Positions 43,604 through 56,955 of a DNA stretch of 64,000 bases are shown here, one piece after another. The notes beneath the pieces are model-generated. The model had not been told where the DNA came from. It saw nothing but the letters and a program-made list of their open reading frames with translations, and searched no databases. The stretch is from Neurospora intermedia (lineage: Eukaryota > Ascomycota > Sordariomycetes > Sordariales > Sordariaceae): NCBI GenBank assembly GCA_037102815.1, contig BTPP01000008.1:2480001-2544000 (forward strand), given 5' to 3'. Position 1 is the first letter of the stretch. The number at the start of each line of letters is the position of its first letter. A program made the position numbers and the translations under genes.

Positions 43604-45251
43604 CTGGCTACCTCCACATTAGGATTTGGTTGAAAGTTGAACAGTCTAATAGATCTCGTCACGAGTATGAGCAGCTAGTTAGAGAGTCACAGATTGGCCC
43701 TCTTTTGAACATTTCTCATCACGACTTAGATCTACCCGTGTGTCAAGGTGCCCATGTTGATACCTAGTAATTGAAACCGCTGGCGTCAGCTACGAACCTA
43801 TCTACCTCTACCTAGAGGTAAATGTCTGTACTCATGTTTCCCTCCCATATGTGTTTTACACCGACTGGACTACTTCCTCGACTGCATAGGTCACCGATAT
43901 GGATGATTCGCATAGACAAAGTTAGGTACACATGGGAACAAAGGGAGGCAATTTCCAATCACCGCAGGTCTAGTGTAGATGCGAAATATTTGCTTTTTGT
44001 TCTTCTCTCAAAATGCTTCCATTCTCCTCTTTTCTCTCCTTTTCTCTTCTCTCCTCTCCTCTCTCTCAGCTTCACCCCCCTCAACTTCCATTTGGTATAT
44101 GTCTCGCTGTCTGTCTGACTGCCTGATGTGTTTGTACTTTCTCCTCTTCCTCTTCCTCCTACTTTCACTCCTCCTACTCTCGGCGGCCAGGCTAGGTATC
44201 AAGAAATCAAAGCCACTTTGCTTCTTCCCCGAAATGACAAGTAAAAAAACAAAAACAAAGAAATTGCTTTCTCAAAAAATTCGGGCGAGCTTTTTGCGCC
44301 AAATACCTTACTCCTTCCTCCTTCTGGTCCCTTCACGGACAACAGAGGCGGGTCGAGTTTGTTTCGGGGGAAGAAAATACAGCGACACATTGTCTGCGAT
44401 GATGTCTTTAACTAAATGGCGGGATAGAATAGATGCAAAAGCCCTTCTTTTTTTTTTTTTTGTTCTGCTTGGTCCAGTCCTTCCACTGACTGACTCCCCT
44501 CTCTCCTTGCGCCTCTGCTATGCCTGCCCGCCTGCCTGCGATCTTCCGCTCCTCGCTTAGTTTGGATGAAAAAGAAGAGAAATGGAACTTTTTTCTTTTC
44601 AAACCTTCCCCACCACCGAAATGATACAAAGAAAGAAGAATGAACATAGAAGAAAAAGGGAAAACGGAGAGAAGAAAAAAAAGAAGAAAAAAGGAAAAAG
44701 CGAAGGTATAAAAACACGAAGGGAAAAACAGAGGGGAAAGGAAAAAGAAACACTCAATAGGAGGAAAGGACAAGCAGGGAAAAAAAGCGAATGTTGCTCA
44801 TAACGTACAGAGTTTGTGGAAAGAATATGTAAATGTAAATGCACAGAGAAATCGAGCTGTCCGCCGTACAAAATCACGGCGGAAGCACTCAACAGCAGGA
44901 ACAATAACAACGCCCCGTAGCCATGCACCCAGCGCCTTGTAACTCCTTTTCCGAAGACTCTCAAAACGATGGCCCAACCGGATGGGAATTTTTGTATGCT
45001 GTATAGAGTAGGGGGGGATGTATGTATAATCGGGTTGTGGGTATTTGGGATGGGTATTTGGTGCTTGTTTTTGTGTTAGATGGGATTGAGATGCATTGTC
45101 GTTATCGTCAGTTGAGGAAATATTCCAAGTTTGAGTGTTGGAAGTCGACAAATGAATGCCCTACCGGGCCAGATGGCGAAGAGAACCTAACCAAGAATAA
45201 AGTGCCGGGTATAGACGAAGATAACTGGAAACCGTCGTGCTGTTAGATCAC
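43089..45251. other. Convergent intergenic region with a long poly-A tract
   Basis: This lies between the 3' ends of pup1 and the Sel1-repeat gene. No gene supported. Contents: the 44-nt A run at 43558; a CT-rich block (44010-44180) and a GA-rich block (44570-44780) that create spurious low-complexity frames; and a TACCTCTACCTAGAGGTA motif at 43803. Confidence 0.6.
43558..43601 (+). repeat. 44-nt poly-A tract
   Basis: Uninterrupted A from 43558 to 43601, preceded by AAAAAAG. It is about 470 bp past the proteasome gene. No SINE- or LINE-like body, and no target-site duplication, was recognised beside it. Confidence 0.9.
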
Positions 45252-47629
45252 TCAAGAATGGTTCCACCCAAACAGCGTTTTCCTAGACTTGGACTTGTTG
45301 CGTGAGTGTTTCGAGTCTTTCCCGTCTTTCGGATCATCGGCGTATTTTGGTTTGTGAATCCTGTTCCTTGTTGTCAGCCTCCTATCCCATATTCCCAACT
45401 CGAATACAGTGAGAAACACGAGAATAAAAACGCACCAGCTGTTTCCAACCATACTCATTCCCTTGGCCTCCGCCTCTCGGTAATACTTGGCACTCTTCTT
45501 CAAGTTCTTCTTGCATCCGATACCCTGGGCATAGCAGAACCCAGCTTCCGCTAGAGCGTCCACGTCGCCCCACGCTATATCGTTTCCCTGTCAGCAAATG
45601 GACTTCCTCTCGCAAACCAAGAAGAGACAGAAGACTTACACCCGGCAATTTCAAAACACCTCAACGCCAGAACCTTGTCCTGCTCAATTCCCCACCCATT
45701 CATATGAGACACACCCAACTCGTAAAGCGCCAACGCAAACTGCGCCTTTCTCGCCTTGTGCTCCACCTTATCCACCGATTTTCCTTCCTTTGTCTTGTCA
45801 TCATCCTGCTGTAATTCCAAATTGACACTTGCCGCGGCCTTTCTGAGCCATTCTACCCCCTCTCGTTGGTTTGGTCTCATACCCCATCCGTGTCGGCAGG
45901 CAAGGGCGTAGAGCAGCATACCCGTGGGATGGCCTTGTTTTGCTGCGTGACGGAGATGCCACGTAGATTCTTGCAGTGCACCCTTTTCGTGCAGGGCAAC
46001 GGCTTTGGAGACGTGCTCTTCGGCGGTCATTTCGGCCATGGTCTGATGGCCGGTGGCTTGGCCTAGAGAGCGTGTAGCTGTGAGGGTAGCTGCTGTGTCG
46101 TGCGTAGCAGCGATGGAGGGTGCTGCTGTCGACGTTGGGGTGGCCGTGGGGGTGGCCGTGGGGGTGGCCGTCTTGTTTTGATTGCTGTCGGGTGTTGGAG
46201 ACGTTGACGGTCGGGCGCGCTCGAGGGCACTGTCTGTTGAGAGGCGACCAATGGCTTCTGGCGACGGTTGCCGTGTTGAAGCTGACCTGGGGACCTCGAG
46301 GCTTACCTTGCTTTGCTCGGATGGTATCTGCCTGAGGCGGTCTTCGGATAGGCGAGGTCCTACTGAGCTCGATGGCGATGGAGGAAGCTGTCCGGATACG
46401 TGAGCACGGGGGAGAAGCTCGTTTGAGCTAGGCAACGGAGGCTGCTCGTTGGTAGTGACCTGCCTAAGGGGCGTACCAAACTCGGGCCTCTCGTCTTCCG
46501 CCCGCCGAACTGACTTTCCTCGTGGCAATGTGAACTGCACATTGTGGAAGGAGTGGTTACCGTCGGGGTCAGGGAAACCATCGCCGTTCATGCTGACCGG
46601 GGTATGCGCCTCATTATCAACCAAGACAAACGACGCATGGCTGTCAGAAGACGGCTGGCGAGCTGGGAACTCGAAGGAGGGGGTTTCTGCCCTACTCATG
46701 GGCATGGAAAAGTTCATGGATGGTTTTTGCAGTCCGGACATGTCCGATGCGATTGAGGGCGACCGTTGACTGCGGCCCATAGGAGACAGGATGCTGCTGC
46801 TGGTAGACATCTTGCGGGAACCCTGAGAGACCTGAGAGTGAAACGATGTTCCCAACGAACCAAGCCCATCCTCGTCAGTCGGTTCCAGGGGCGAAGACAT
46901 CATGCTCGAAGATCGCTTGGGAAACAAGGGGCGAGGTGGCAGCAGGCCACCCTGTACGTGCTCCGGCGAAGTCATAGCCCGAGTCAAAGTCGGTGCCGGC
47001 GGTGGTGAGCGCGCCATGCTCTCTCGGGTTCCCATGGCCGAAGCCGATCGTCGCTCAATTTCGGGGCTGCGGTCGAGGGGCTGGGGCGATTCCTCCCTAC
47101 GGGCTCCGATTCCGAAAGAGATCTCTCCTTCTACGCTTTCGGCATCGAGGTTCGGTCGAGCGGGCATCGGAACGGACGACTCGATGGGGGTGGGTGGGAT
47201 GCGGCTCATGCGCGGGTGCATCGACTTGGGCCGGTTGCTCACGTCCTCGTCCACCTCGTGTCTCAGGCCCAGGCCGACGTTGTGCTGCGGTGTGTAAGCC
47301 TCATCGCTTCCAGAGTCTTGGGATAGGGAGCGAAAGTATTCGGAACGGCCTTGTACAATTAACGGGCTATCGGTAGTCAGAGGCGGCAAACGGCTCAAGC
47401 GCCGGCCCTGCCTTGCGCTCTCTTCAAGTTGTTTGGCAAGCAGCCGGCTCTGCATGGCAAAAGCATCCAGAGGGGAGAGCTCTGGGGGCGCCTCGCCGGC
47501 GACATGGAGTCGAGGGGATCTCAGTGGCCTTGAGACGGACATTGCTGACTTGGACCGTATGTCGAGCTGCGCTGGACGGCGTGGTGTGGACGACATGATG
47601 GATTCTGTGTCGGCCGTGTCGGAACCCAT
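45252..47629 (-). CDS. Sel1-repeat protein, Nif1/Dsf2-like
   Basis: Minus-strand gene of 745 residues in three exons: 47629-45640, 45574-45436, 45360-45252. Introns: 45639-45575 (GTAAGT, branch TGCTGAC, ...ATATAG) and 45435-45361 (GTGCGT, branch GGCTGAC, ...AACAG). The frame is continuous across both junctions (EIAGSWGDVDALAEAGFCYA; VGNSWIHKPKYADD). The N-terminal 500 residues are Ser/Pro-rich and disordered, with a TATP repeat. From about residue 530 come Sel1/TPR-like helices: EEHVSKAVALHEKGALQEST, HPTGMLLYALACRHGWGM, ALYELGVSHMNGWGIEQD, AEAGFCYAQGIGCKKN. The basic tail ends KSRKTLFGWNHS. This architecture matches S. pombe Nif1 (a mitotic inhibitor that interacts with the Nim1 kinase) and S. 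cerevisiae Dsf2. The biological role here is inferred only from that resemblance. Confidence 0.85.
46132..46173 (-). repeat. Short tandem repeat coding TATP units
   Basis: Three to four near-identical 12-bp units (GGGGTGGCCGTG on the plus strand) encode TATPTATPTATPT in the disordered half of the Sel1-repeat protein. Confidence 0.8.
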
Positions 47630-50600
47630 TGGATGTTTGTTCCGTAAGGAGTCGAGAAGGCCGAGAGAAGTTTCCTAAGTCGGCGGGTATGGATCCGAGT
47701 ATAAAGGTCGGATTCTGGCGAGTCGGCCAAGAGGCCGCAACGTCACAGCGAGAGTCGAAAGTGTAGGTTTCGAACTAAAGACGGTGCATCAAGTATGAGG
47801 AGGTTCGAGTTTGAACGACGGACAGGTAGCGAGCGTGGTGTTGGTCTGTGGTTAGGCCGTGTGGTTCAACGAGCGTTGTGGCCGTCGTCGAGTTCGAAGA
47901 CAGGCAGAATCGGTGGGTATCCCGGATAGTAATGCAGATGCAGGGACTCGAGGATCCCTATTCTCCCCTTTCGTCGAATGGACTCGTTCGAGAATGGAGG
48001 GGGGTGGCAAGCGAGTGTCGGGTGGTGTGCGTCAAAGCAGGTTTTCCGATGCTGGAGAAGGGCGCATTCGAACGGTCGACCTGACACGGGGTAGCTGTCG
48101 TGCTTGGTGAGGTAGGTCGACGATGACGGGACGACAGCGAATCAGTCCTAGCAGTGGCCCATGGGGGGGTGTGGTGGACTGGAATCTGGTGGACGGGGAG
48201 TCGCAGCGATCGACAACGAGTGACTATAATTTAATTCGGACGGGGGGTTTTGTCGAGGATATGATGGCCGAGGGTTGTGAAGGTGGTTGAGGAATTGCGA
48301 CTCGGCTCTCGGATTGACTCGTTCGTCTCTCGTTCGGCTCTCGACTGGAAGCGAATGGATGTCGTCCTTGGTATTCTCCTAGGTTAGGTACTAGGAAGAA
48401 TGGGAGGAGACGTGTGTATAGGTAGAGGAGGAGAAGGAGGGGACCTCGAGGGTTTGCAAGTGATGGTGGTGGTAGTGAGGGTCGGGTAGTACCTCTAGGG
48501 ATGAAAGAAAAAAAAAAGACAAGACAACGACAGGGACACCAAGGTACCGACTCGTGGAGGAGAAGGGAAAATAGGTAGGAAGGTAGGCAAGGTAGGAATC
48601 AAACAGGGGGACACCGGTTGTTTTGCCCGAGGAGAGGGAACAACAAAGTCAAGAAGACATCGATGGAGTCGAAAAAGTGACAATGGATGGAAGTAAAGTG
48701 GACATGCATGGGCGAGCGAGCAGAAAGTGGAATCGGGGAATCTCGAAGCCCATTTGCTTCCAGTTCTTTGCGAATGTCATCCCAACTCAACTCTCAAGGT
48801 TCAAGGGAAGTTCATCTCTGTGGGCAGAGAGAGGCATCCATGGACGAACGGGTCTGGCGGGTCCCTGAGAAAAACGGTCTGTTAGGCCACGAGCGGGCCA
48901 ACACTACGGGACCAATGACGGGGGCACCTTCACTCACTAACTGACACCACTGTAACCTCGTCTCAGCGCGTCTGATGCACACCCTTTGGTTAGCACGCTA
49001 GCGTTCTGCCATCGAGTGGGTTCATCTGGGGATATTAAGTGGGCCGGGTGGGCGGGCGAATATTGCGCCTAGGCTGTTCACGGTAACATGTCTGTAATTG
49101 TGTTCCAAAAATGAAGGGCGCTAGAGTGGAACAGGAATAGCTGTGTGGATGGGCGTTCCCTCACGTTCCTGAAAGCATTCGCGATTGTGGAAGACGATGC
49201 AAGACACTTTCATGAAAGAAAGAGCGAACGATGCAAGACACCCTCCAGTCTTACTGTTGTCGCTCTTGCTGTTGTCATTCGCTAGTAAGGTACCTCTACC
49301 GGGCTACTACTTGCATAAGGTAATGAGTAGTGTACTAGTGTAGGTAGAGGTTCATACACGCTCTTACGTGCAAAACATAACCAGAGGAGTACCTACCTAC
49401 CGACAACTCACCTCTAACTTGTCTGCAGTGATTTTCCATGCATGATTTTCCTTTGTCGTCAACTCCAATCGTCTTCATCGATAATCCTCCACTCTCCAGG
49501 ACTTGATCTCCAGAAACGGTCGGACATCTGCATCTCGAAACCACGCAACATCCACCGGATTAAGCCCCATCTCTCCAAGATCTGCAATGGCATCACCGGT
49601 CCCCCTTTTCTCCAGGTCTCTTTTCTGATACATGGCGGCCTATCTCTTGACCCCTCAAATGCATCTCGCAATAGGTAGAGAGGTAGGGGCTCTATACAGT
49701 ATTCCCATAGAGGTACTAAGTATACCGACCACACCGACAACGGCACAACGGCACAACGGCGGCCCCCTCCCTCATCACAATACACTATGTAATGTGGCAC
49801 ATAGAACATACAGAAATAGTACACTACACTACTCATCGCATTCGAATGTCCAGCACATCCGTTGGGTTCCGTCTCACACTACTTCAAAGCAGTGCAACAT
49901 GACTCCAAAATCCTCAAACCTCTTGCATGGTGCCAAGCAACTCTAGATGTGGTCCATTTCTCCTAAACGGCCCCCTGGTCTCCCCATTTGACGTCTCGAC
50001 CAGGGGCATTGCTTGCGGCTTATAAGACAATAGAACCCCTATGGTCGGAAAATGCACGTCTTTGGGGCCGGAAATTGTTTGGCTGTCAGGTGCCCATCTC
50101 TCCTGCATGAAAGCATTTTTGAACTGTCGGTCTCGCTCGGGATTTGTTGAAACAAAGTCGATGATGCTGAACATGGCTTTTCTTTTTTTTTTTGCTGTCA
50201 CAGTAGCAACCAGAGGTAGACCGCGAGAGAGGAGAGAGTTACAGAAAGCCTTCCAGTTATTATGAGCGCTTCTTGATCCGTCGCCCAGAGTCAGAAGCCT
50301 TTGTCCCTTTTCCCTTTTGCTCGGCCAAATCTCGTTTTCTCTCAAAACTGATCAAACAGTCAAGTCACGGCCGACCGTCCGACGGCCCCGCTCGGAATGA
50401 TAAGCGATCGGATTCCCAATGCGATCCATCTATCCACTAATCTCTCAACCAACACTTGACAAGAAAAGAAACGAAACGAAACGACTACGGCAAAAAGAAT
50501 TACAAAAATTTCGAGGTACACAACACATGCAAATGTGTTTGCTGCCTCCATCATTGCCTCGTGGCACATGGCACAGGGATTGATAGAACCCGCCAACCCA

Positions 50601-53339
50601 ATCTCGTGTCGATGTCGTGCACTGATGGAAGACTGGAAATGAGGGACCCCTTCCCGTCCGGTTAAGTTACACGTGGGAGATGGTTGGAGGCACTGGGATC
50701 TTGGTTAATGAGCCCTATGATGAGGTTTATAAGTAGGTAGGGACGCGGTAGGCCACGGCAGGGAGATGAAGCACCTCTTTTGGTAGAGAGATGAACACCC
50801 ACCAATAGCGGGCTTTTTTTTTTTTCTACCGTTCATGATATCTTCTTGGCTTCATCAGCACTTTTGATGACCTCTTCGTTCTTGTCCAACGTTCCTCAAG
50901 CATGCCGCTGACGCTGTCGTGGTCAGCTTAACACAAGCATAGCCGCTGCCGCTGCCGCTTTGTACTTGGGTACCTAGAGATGGCCACTGCACCGAGAGCA
51001 AACACGGGTTTTGCCGCCACGTCGCCATCAGAGATCAAACTCAGCAGTACCAACAAGGGAAAAAGGAAAGAAATAGCAGAAGCAAAGAACACCGACGACG
51101 AAAACGGACAACATTAGTTCAACATGGCAGGGATTCTCCACGATTTCCGTTGAATGCAGCATTCACGAAAGCGCAATGTAGTCTCCAGCGGGACCTGCAT
51201 CATTAGGTCGCTGCATGCCATGCGCGCAGCGCTGTCATTTTGCGATGCGAGTGCTGAAACGAGATGAACTGGACACTCAAAAACAGAAGGAAGGGAAGTT
51301 CGGATCTTTTTTCCATGGCCGCTAAGCCCTTTTGGGAGATCCGTTCGTCTTCTTTGATTTTGTTGTTGTTTTCTTTTTCTCTCCTTGCTCTCACCGGTAC
51401 GACCGAGAAATCATGCTTAAAGTTCACCTATATACGGCAAACCCTTTTATTGCTGTAGCGTTCATTACCACGATTCTAGCATATCACCACTGTGGTACAC
51501 ACTCTCTGATATGCGTTGAACCCACCTGCGGCCGAGCATCAATACGAAGTAGGTACCTTACGAAGACACCAACAAAGGCTGGGGGGGAAAAAACGGGACT
51601 GGTTGCGTCCAGATCGCCATCACCGTCGCAACGACCCGATTTCCCGATCCTTTTTAGATCTCCAGCTTGAAAATCGAAATCTAGACCGAGATCCTCCAAG
51701 TCTAAAAGTCTTTGATTCTTTGCCAAGTAGATCCAGCAACCCCAACAACCAAAGAAGAGGGAAAAAAAAAAAAAAAAGGAAAGGAAAGATAGAAAAATTA
51801 TACGGGAGAGTCTAAGTTTGTATTTGCTAGGTACGTATACCTTTCAAAGACCAGCAGGCAGCTTTTACCACGTAGCTTTTAGCAGTTGCTGTATCTCGAA
51901 CTTGTCTGATTTTCAACATTGCGTCTTCAATTAATAGGAACATATACAGGTACAGTATACAATGCAAAAACACTTTGCGTCTTCCGGCATCCCATTGCCT
52001 ACGATGGAAGTCTTCAGACATCCAGACCGAGATCTAAACAAACAACCTGCAACACAAGATTCCGTTAAAGCGCAACGAATACAATGCGACCAATATGGTG
52101 GAAGGCAAACAAGTCACCAACTTGGCCGCAAAGCCGCAGAGTAACACCTACCTCTCTACCCAAACCAAACCAGAACCCTCATCGTGATTTGCCACGGTTC
52201 ACCATCACAAGCAAGCATGGCGAGGTCTGACGATGTCTGAGGTAACTTTAATCCAGCGACACCAATCCAAGTCAAGACACACATGACAAACGAACACACT
52301 GTCTGCCGAAAAAACATGCCTCCATACCTGCTACTTCTGCCAGAAACAAAACATGTACCAAAGTAGGAGGTAACTGAAGCATACGAAACTCGTAGAAGAT
52401 CGAAGGACTAAAAAAAAAAGGGTAAAGTATAATCTAGCCACTTCTCATGTCCAGCGATCCAACCGGATTTAATCGATTTTAACCCACACGATCGATACGA
52501 TCTAAATCGTGGCGAATTTTTTTAAGTTTCCTGCTGAGCTTACCCAGCAGTCCCAGCTTGCACAGCCCTGTTCTAGGCAGTCTCGCCTGTGGAGTTTGAC
52601 GTTTTCAGCCGCAACACTCACGGGCACTCCAGTCCCCGCTGTACACACGCACTCATCGAGCTGCTGTTTACGAAAACAGATACGCAGAGAACAGTGTACA
52701 ATACCACGACCCAGACTATCGGGTCGTGATCGAGATTGAGATTTGTGAGTCCGTATCCAGACTCTCTCGGCCCCTGTTTCGGACCGAACTCTCCGGCCCT
52801 TTTCAGATACCTTGTTCCTTACCTTACCTCTAGTGTAGCTGCCAGGCACATACCGATCCCTCCGATCCCTCCGATCCGTGCCCCACCCGGATCCGACTGG
52901 GGGTCCACATCGGCGTGGTTTGAGTACTTGTAGAGGTAGTGCAGCTTACACCGTCCGGCCGTCCCGGGTCCCGGGTAGTCGGGTGCGTTCGTTTGAGCTG
53001 GGGTCAGGTCAGGTCTGGATGGTGGTTTCAAGGGGTTCATGTTTGTTTTGAAACTGCCTGCAGTGACCATTAGGTATACTCGTCCAGATATAGGGAGGGT
53101 ATCATTCACATCGCATCAAAACCAGCGACACTCATCATGCAGGGACATATCATGATTAGCACCGTGAACAAGTGGAATTCTGCCGTATGTACCTAAGTAG
53201 ATTCAGATAAAGCTGTGATAAATCTCAAAAAAAAAGGAAATATTTGCAACTCCCTCCCGCCTGTAGACACAACCAACCCATCAATCTATACCTACCTTCG
53301 CTTTTTCCACCTTTCCTTGACAAGCAGATATCCATGTGT
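47630..53339. other. 5.7 kb interval with no recognised gene
   Basis: This separates the start of the Sel1-repeat gene (47629) from the stop of erv46 (53340); both genes are on the minus strand. No frame here has a recognisable domain, and I could not build a spliced gene. It probably includes a long promoter/leader for the Sel1-repeat gene. TACCTCTACC/TACCTAGAG motifs recur (48377, 49286, 49397, 50969). A stretch near 52430-52510 is AT-rich with repeated ATCGAT. A noncoding RNA is possible but not shown. Confidence 0.5.
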
Positions 53340-54924
53340 CTAGTTATCCTTGCTCCTCAGCTTCTTCAACCTCACCGTGCCCTCAAACAAGCCTCTGTCT
53401 ACCGCCGCCGCAACGGTCAAGGTACCACCCACGACCGCGCAAAGACCAGCCAAGAAGCCAAGGAAGGACTTGGCGCGCTCTTCGCGGTTGACCACCTTCA
53501 TGGGGGAGATGTCCTATCGCCCACTTTGTTAGCACTTGTCATCACCAACAGCAACACCCAAAAAGGGATAGGGGACTTACGTAGGAGAAAAACACGCCCG
53601 GAATACCTCCCCTACTGTGCAGTCTCTCACCATGACCCTCCTTCGAATCATCACCCCCTGTCAAGCTGCGCTTATGGCTGGTAACGCTGTACTGATGCGT
53701 TTCCATGCTTCCATCTGATCCGTACCCATACGCGCCCAGTCCAACACTGTGGTCCTGCTCCCAAGCCGCCTTGTTCTGCGCCGCCTGCTTCTCCCACCCC
53801 AAAGGCAAGTAAGAGGTCGGCACGATCTTGACAAAGTACATGAAATTGTAGTTCGGATCGTTCGTCTCCTGCTTGGTGTTGTCCAGGGGATTCAAATGGT
53901 GGTTCGTCCACAGCGTGTTCTTTCCATTACCACCCAACTTACGAACCAAGTCATCAGGCAGCTGGGGGCCGAATCGCAACGAGTGAATGATGTGGCTGAA
54001 GGAGTGGCCGCCGGGGACGGGCGTGCTCCACCACTGCGCCAGGTCGTGGACGTGCATGTTGCCGTTGGAGAAGGACCGACCGGGCGCAATGTGGAAGTTG
54101 CCAATCACCTTGTTGACGCGCAGGCCGCCTTCGATGCGGCAGCCTTCGTGGCGTTGCTCGGCCAGCCGCTCCGTGTAGTGCTCCCGCTGGCATTGCTCCA
54201 TGGTGGCGCCATCGCCAAAGGCCCACGAGGCCTGGGCGTAGGCTTCGCGCACTTCTTCGCAGGTGGAGCAGCAGCCGGGCTTTTTGGCGTTGTAAGGGGC
54301 CGGGGCGCCGTAGCAGGGACCGCAGTAGGAGGGATCGAGGTGGGTGGCGGATTCGTCGGCGGCGTGGCTGTTTGAGTAAGATGTGTTAGTGGTGGTAAGT
54401 ACTAATGGTGATAATGGAAGGGGGAGACGGGTAAGGGAAAACGTACAGAGAAAGAACCTTGGCGTCAATCTCGCCTCCTCCTTCGCTTTGGGGCCTAAGT
54501 CTGATCTTCTTGACGCCGTGCTGGACGCCGTGTTGTTGCTCGCCGGATACGTCCATTACGTCGAGGGTCAAGAGTTCGCAGGGTACTTTGGGGAAGGTGA
54601 TGTTGAGATGGATTTCCATTCGTTCGCCTGTTGTATTCCGTCATGGTCAGCTTCTGTTCTTCCTATCTGTCGTGCCTTGTCTATCCAGCTCTTTGGTCCA
54701 TGGGTTGTTGTTGTTGTTGGGGTATGCGCACCTCGTCCCTTGTCAACCACCAACTCGGGGTGTATCACCACCTTCCTGTAGTCTCTCCATTCTCCCCACG
54801 AGAGGAACAAGACGACAAGCAGCGAGACAATGGTGACGATGCCTCCGGATGTTGTCCTGATCCTGGCATCTTCGACTGTTTTTGTAAAAGCGTCGAGCTT
54901 GGTGAATCTCGATTTCCCGGCCAT
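53340..54924 (-). CDS. erv46: ERV46-type ER-Golgi cargo receptor (ERGIC-3 family)
   Basis: COPII/COPI-cycling membrane protein that forms a complex with Erv41 and retrieves ER residents. Four exons on the minus strand: 54924-54732, 54627-54447, 54367-53581, 53513-53340, giving 444 residues. Introns are 54731-54628, 54446-54368 and 53580-53514, with GTGCGC, GTACGT and GTAAGT donors. The N-terminus MAGKSRFTKLDAFTKTVEDA leads into membrane segment 1 (about residues 28-44, IVTIVSLLVVLFLSW). The lumenal domain has RMEIHLNITFPKVPCELLTL, the paired cysteines YCGPCYGA and CCSTCEEV, and GCRIEGGLRVNKVIGNFHIA. The conserved FFSYDISPMKV spans the last junction. Membrane segment 2 (about residues 404-424) follows, with a short basic tail ending KKLRSKDN. 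All junctions keep the frame and family motifs, so identity is secure. Confidence 0.95.
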
Positions 54925-56955
54925 TTTGGATCGTCGGCGGGTTTGTTGAAGGTTGCCTCTAGGGGCGGACGGGCTTCGGTAGAATCAGCGACGGCAATGA
55001 CCCAACTGAACTCTCTGGATATGGACACAGTGTAATGAGCAAGTGCTGTAGTTCTACCCCTAAGTAGCCGAGGGACGGAGGAATGTTCCAATGGAAGGTT
55101 CCACGTGGTTTCGTTGGTGGAGGGGTTCGTTTACTCCCTTGCTGGGTCGGGTGTTGTTGGTTCCCGTAGAGGGACGGAGCTTGCGCGTCACCAAGCGGGA
55201 ACGGACGGTGGAAGCTGTGGAATTGACAACGGTATGGAAGTACTCAAAGCTCCAGCTCCAGGCTGTTAGTGGACTGGAATGTCAACTCTCCGATCATTCA
55301 GCTGTAGCCTTGTAGTGAGCTTGGGCGGGACGGGATAGGTGATCTTCACAAAGACTCCAAATTCCAGAAACGAGGGGCAGCAATCTAAGTAACAAACGAA
55401 CAAGCACTTTAAGTTCTCGTTGACACTTTCGCTACTTCATCACCATTAATCAATCAATTGATATCCTCCGAATCATTTGGCATCTTTAAACTGTCAACGA
55501 AACGAAACGCTAACGGACCTGAGTTGAGGCCACCTTACACGCTGATTCCCGGTCCGTTTTCTGATTGGTCAACAAGTCTTCTAGAGGTACCCACCACGTC
55601 CACCACCCATGATCCTGGGGATGAACCGTCTTGGCGCTGCCAGGGGAAATTTGTCCTGCATGAACCCTTTTTGTCTTTTGTTTTCTGGAACAGTGAGCGA
55701 TGCCCTTTTTCCAGGAATGGAATGGTGATCAAAACATTGGACTTTGACTCCTGCTTTGTTGCCACGACAACCGTATGTGCCCCCCAAGAAGATGCCCCCC
55801 AACAAGATTCAAACTTCAAAGATACGGGTCGTTTCGTACGGGGGACTCAGGAGTATGCTACCCCTTACAGCTTACACCAAGAGACATTGGTGATGTGTTT
55901 GATTGGAAGGAAGCTAGGCAGGCGGGCCTATAAGGGGCCGAGGAGTGGGCTACAGTGGTGGGAGCCTGCGGAGGGCAGCAGGTTCTGTGATGGAAATAGT
56001 GAGTGAATGATGGTGTTGAGGATGGGATTACAGTCTGAGGTTTGAAGTGTTATGTCGTCAGCAGTTGCGGGCGACATGGTCATCTTTTCTGCGGGTGAGT
56101 TTTGGGAAGGTAGGTTCAGTCAATATTACTCGTCTATAGTAGCAACAACAAGTGGGACTTGTTCCCATATCTACCTAACCGCCTGGTGGTGGCTTTGATC
56201 GACTAAGGGAAAGCGGGAGGTCAGTTGTAGAGATATTTGCAAGAGGAGATGCGGCTAGAGGTGTTCATGCTTCCTCTCTGTTGACAACAGCCGTGTATCG
56301 AACGGAAGGATCAAAAGAGCCGGCTCACCTCAATGTGACCGAGCTGACTTAGGTTGTCACAGGGGCAGGTATCACGGGTGCAGGTAGAAGTTCTTCCTCT
56401 AGGTAGGTTCTACCATACTTTCGTAAACTCGCAGATGCAATGCTGGTCATTGCCTCGAGGAAGTGCCGGCCCTCAATCATAAGCTCTTGCAGGCAATGCA
56501 GCCTGACTAACAGAGGAAAGTCTGAGCCACCACCAGACTGGCTTCTTTTTGCCTCCCACTTTCCTTCTCTTTCCAAGGATAGGTTGTGAGGTCCTGGAAG
56601 GGGCAGATCTTCTTTAAGGAAAGCATAATCATCTTGCTTGGACACCAAGTAAGTTGAAATCTAAGACTTAACCAGTCCGCGCTCCAGTCACTGTATCTCC
56701 AACCATCACAACATCAAGTGTTACGCCAATCCATCATTTGATCGTCCTTCAGCAATTAAACCATCACACAATATTGCACAGCTAAATCTTGGTTATTGTC
56801 CATCCAACAACATACCCAACATCATTGATCACGACTACAACAGACAAGCATCGCTCCAATCTGCTTCCCACTACAAAAAGACTACCATAAACAACCAACC
56901 CAACTGTCCACACAAATACACACTACACTCAGAACTACCAAGCTAACTACCCAAA
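54925..56955. promoter_or_regulatory. Divergent region between erv46 and the orphan gene
   Basis: No gene supported. The open frame at 55458-56006 (+) has no domain character. The last 200 bp before 56956 are C/A-rich leader-like sequence. A CTCTAGGTAGGTTC motif lies at 56397. Confidence 0.45.

Noticed and set aside
44408-44964. Phe/Ser/Leu-rich minus-strand frames
   Set aside because: They mirror GA-rich simple sequence on the plus strand and overlap each other in several frames.
55458-56006. 182-codon plus-strand open frame
   Set aside because: It begins at a non-ATG codon, shows no recognisable domain and overlaps promoter-like DNA between two divergent genes.
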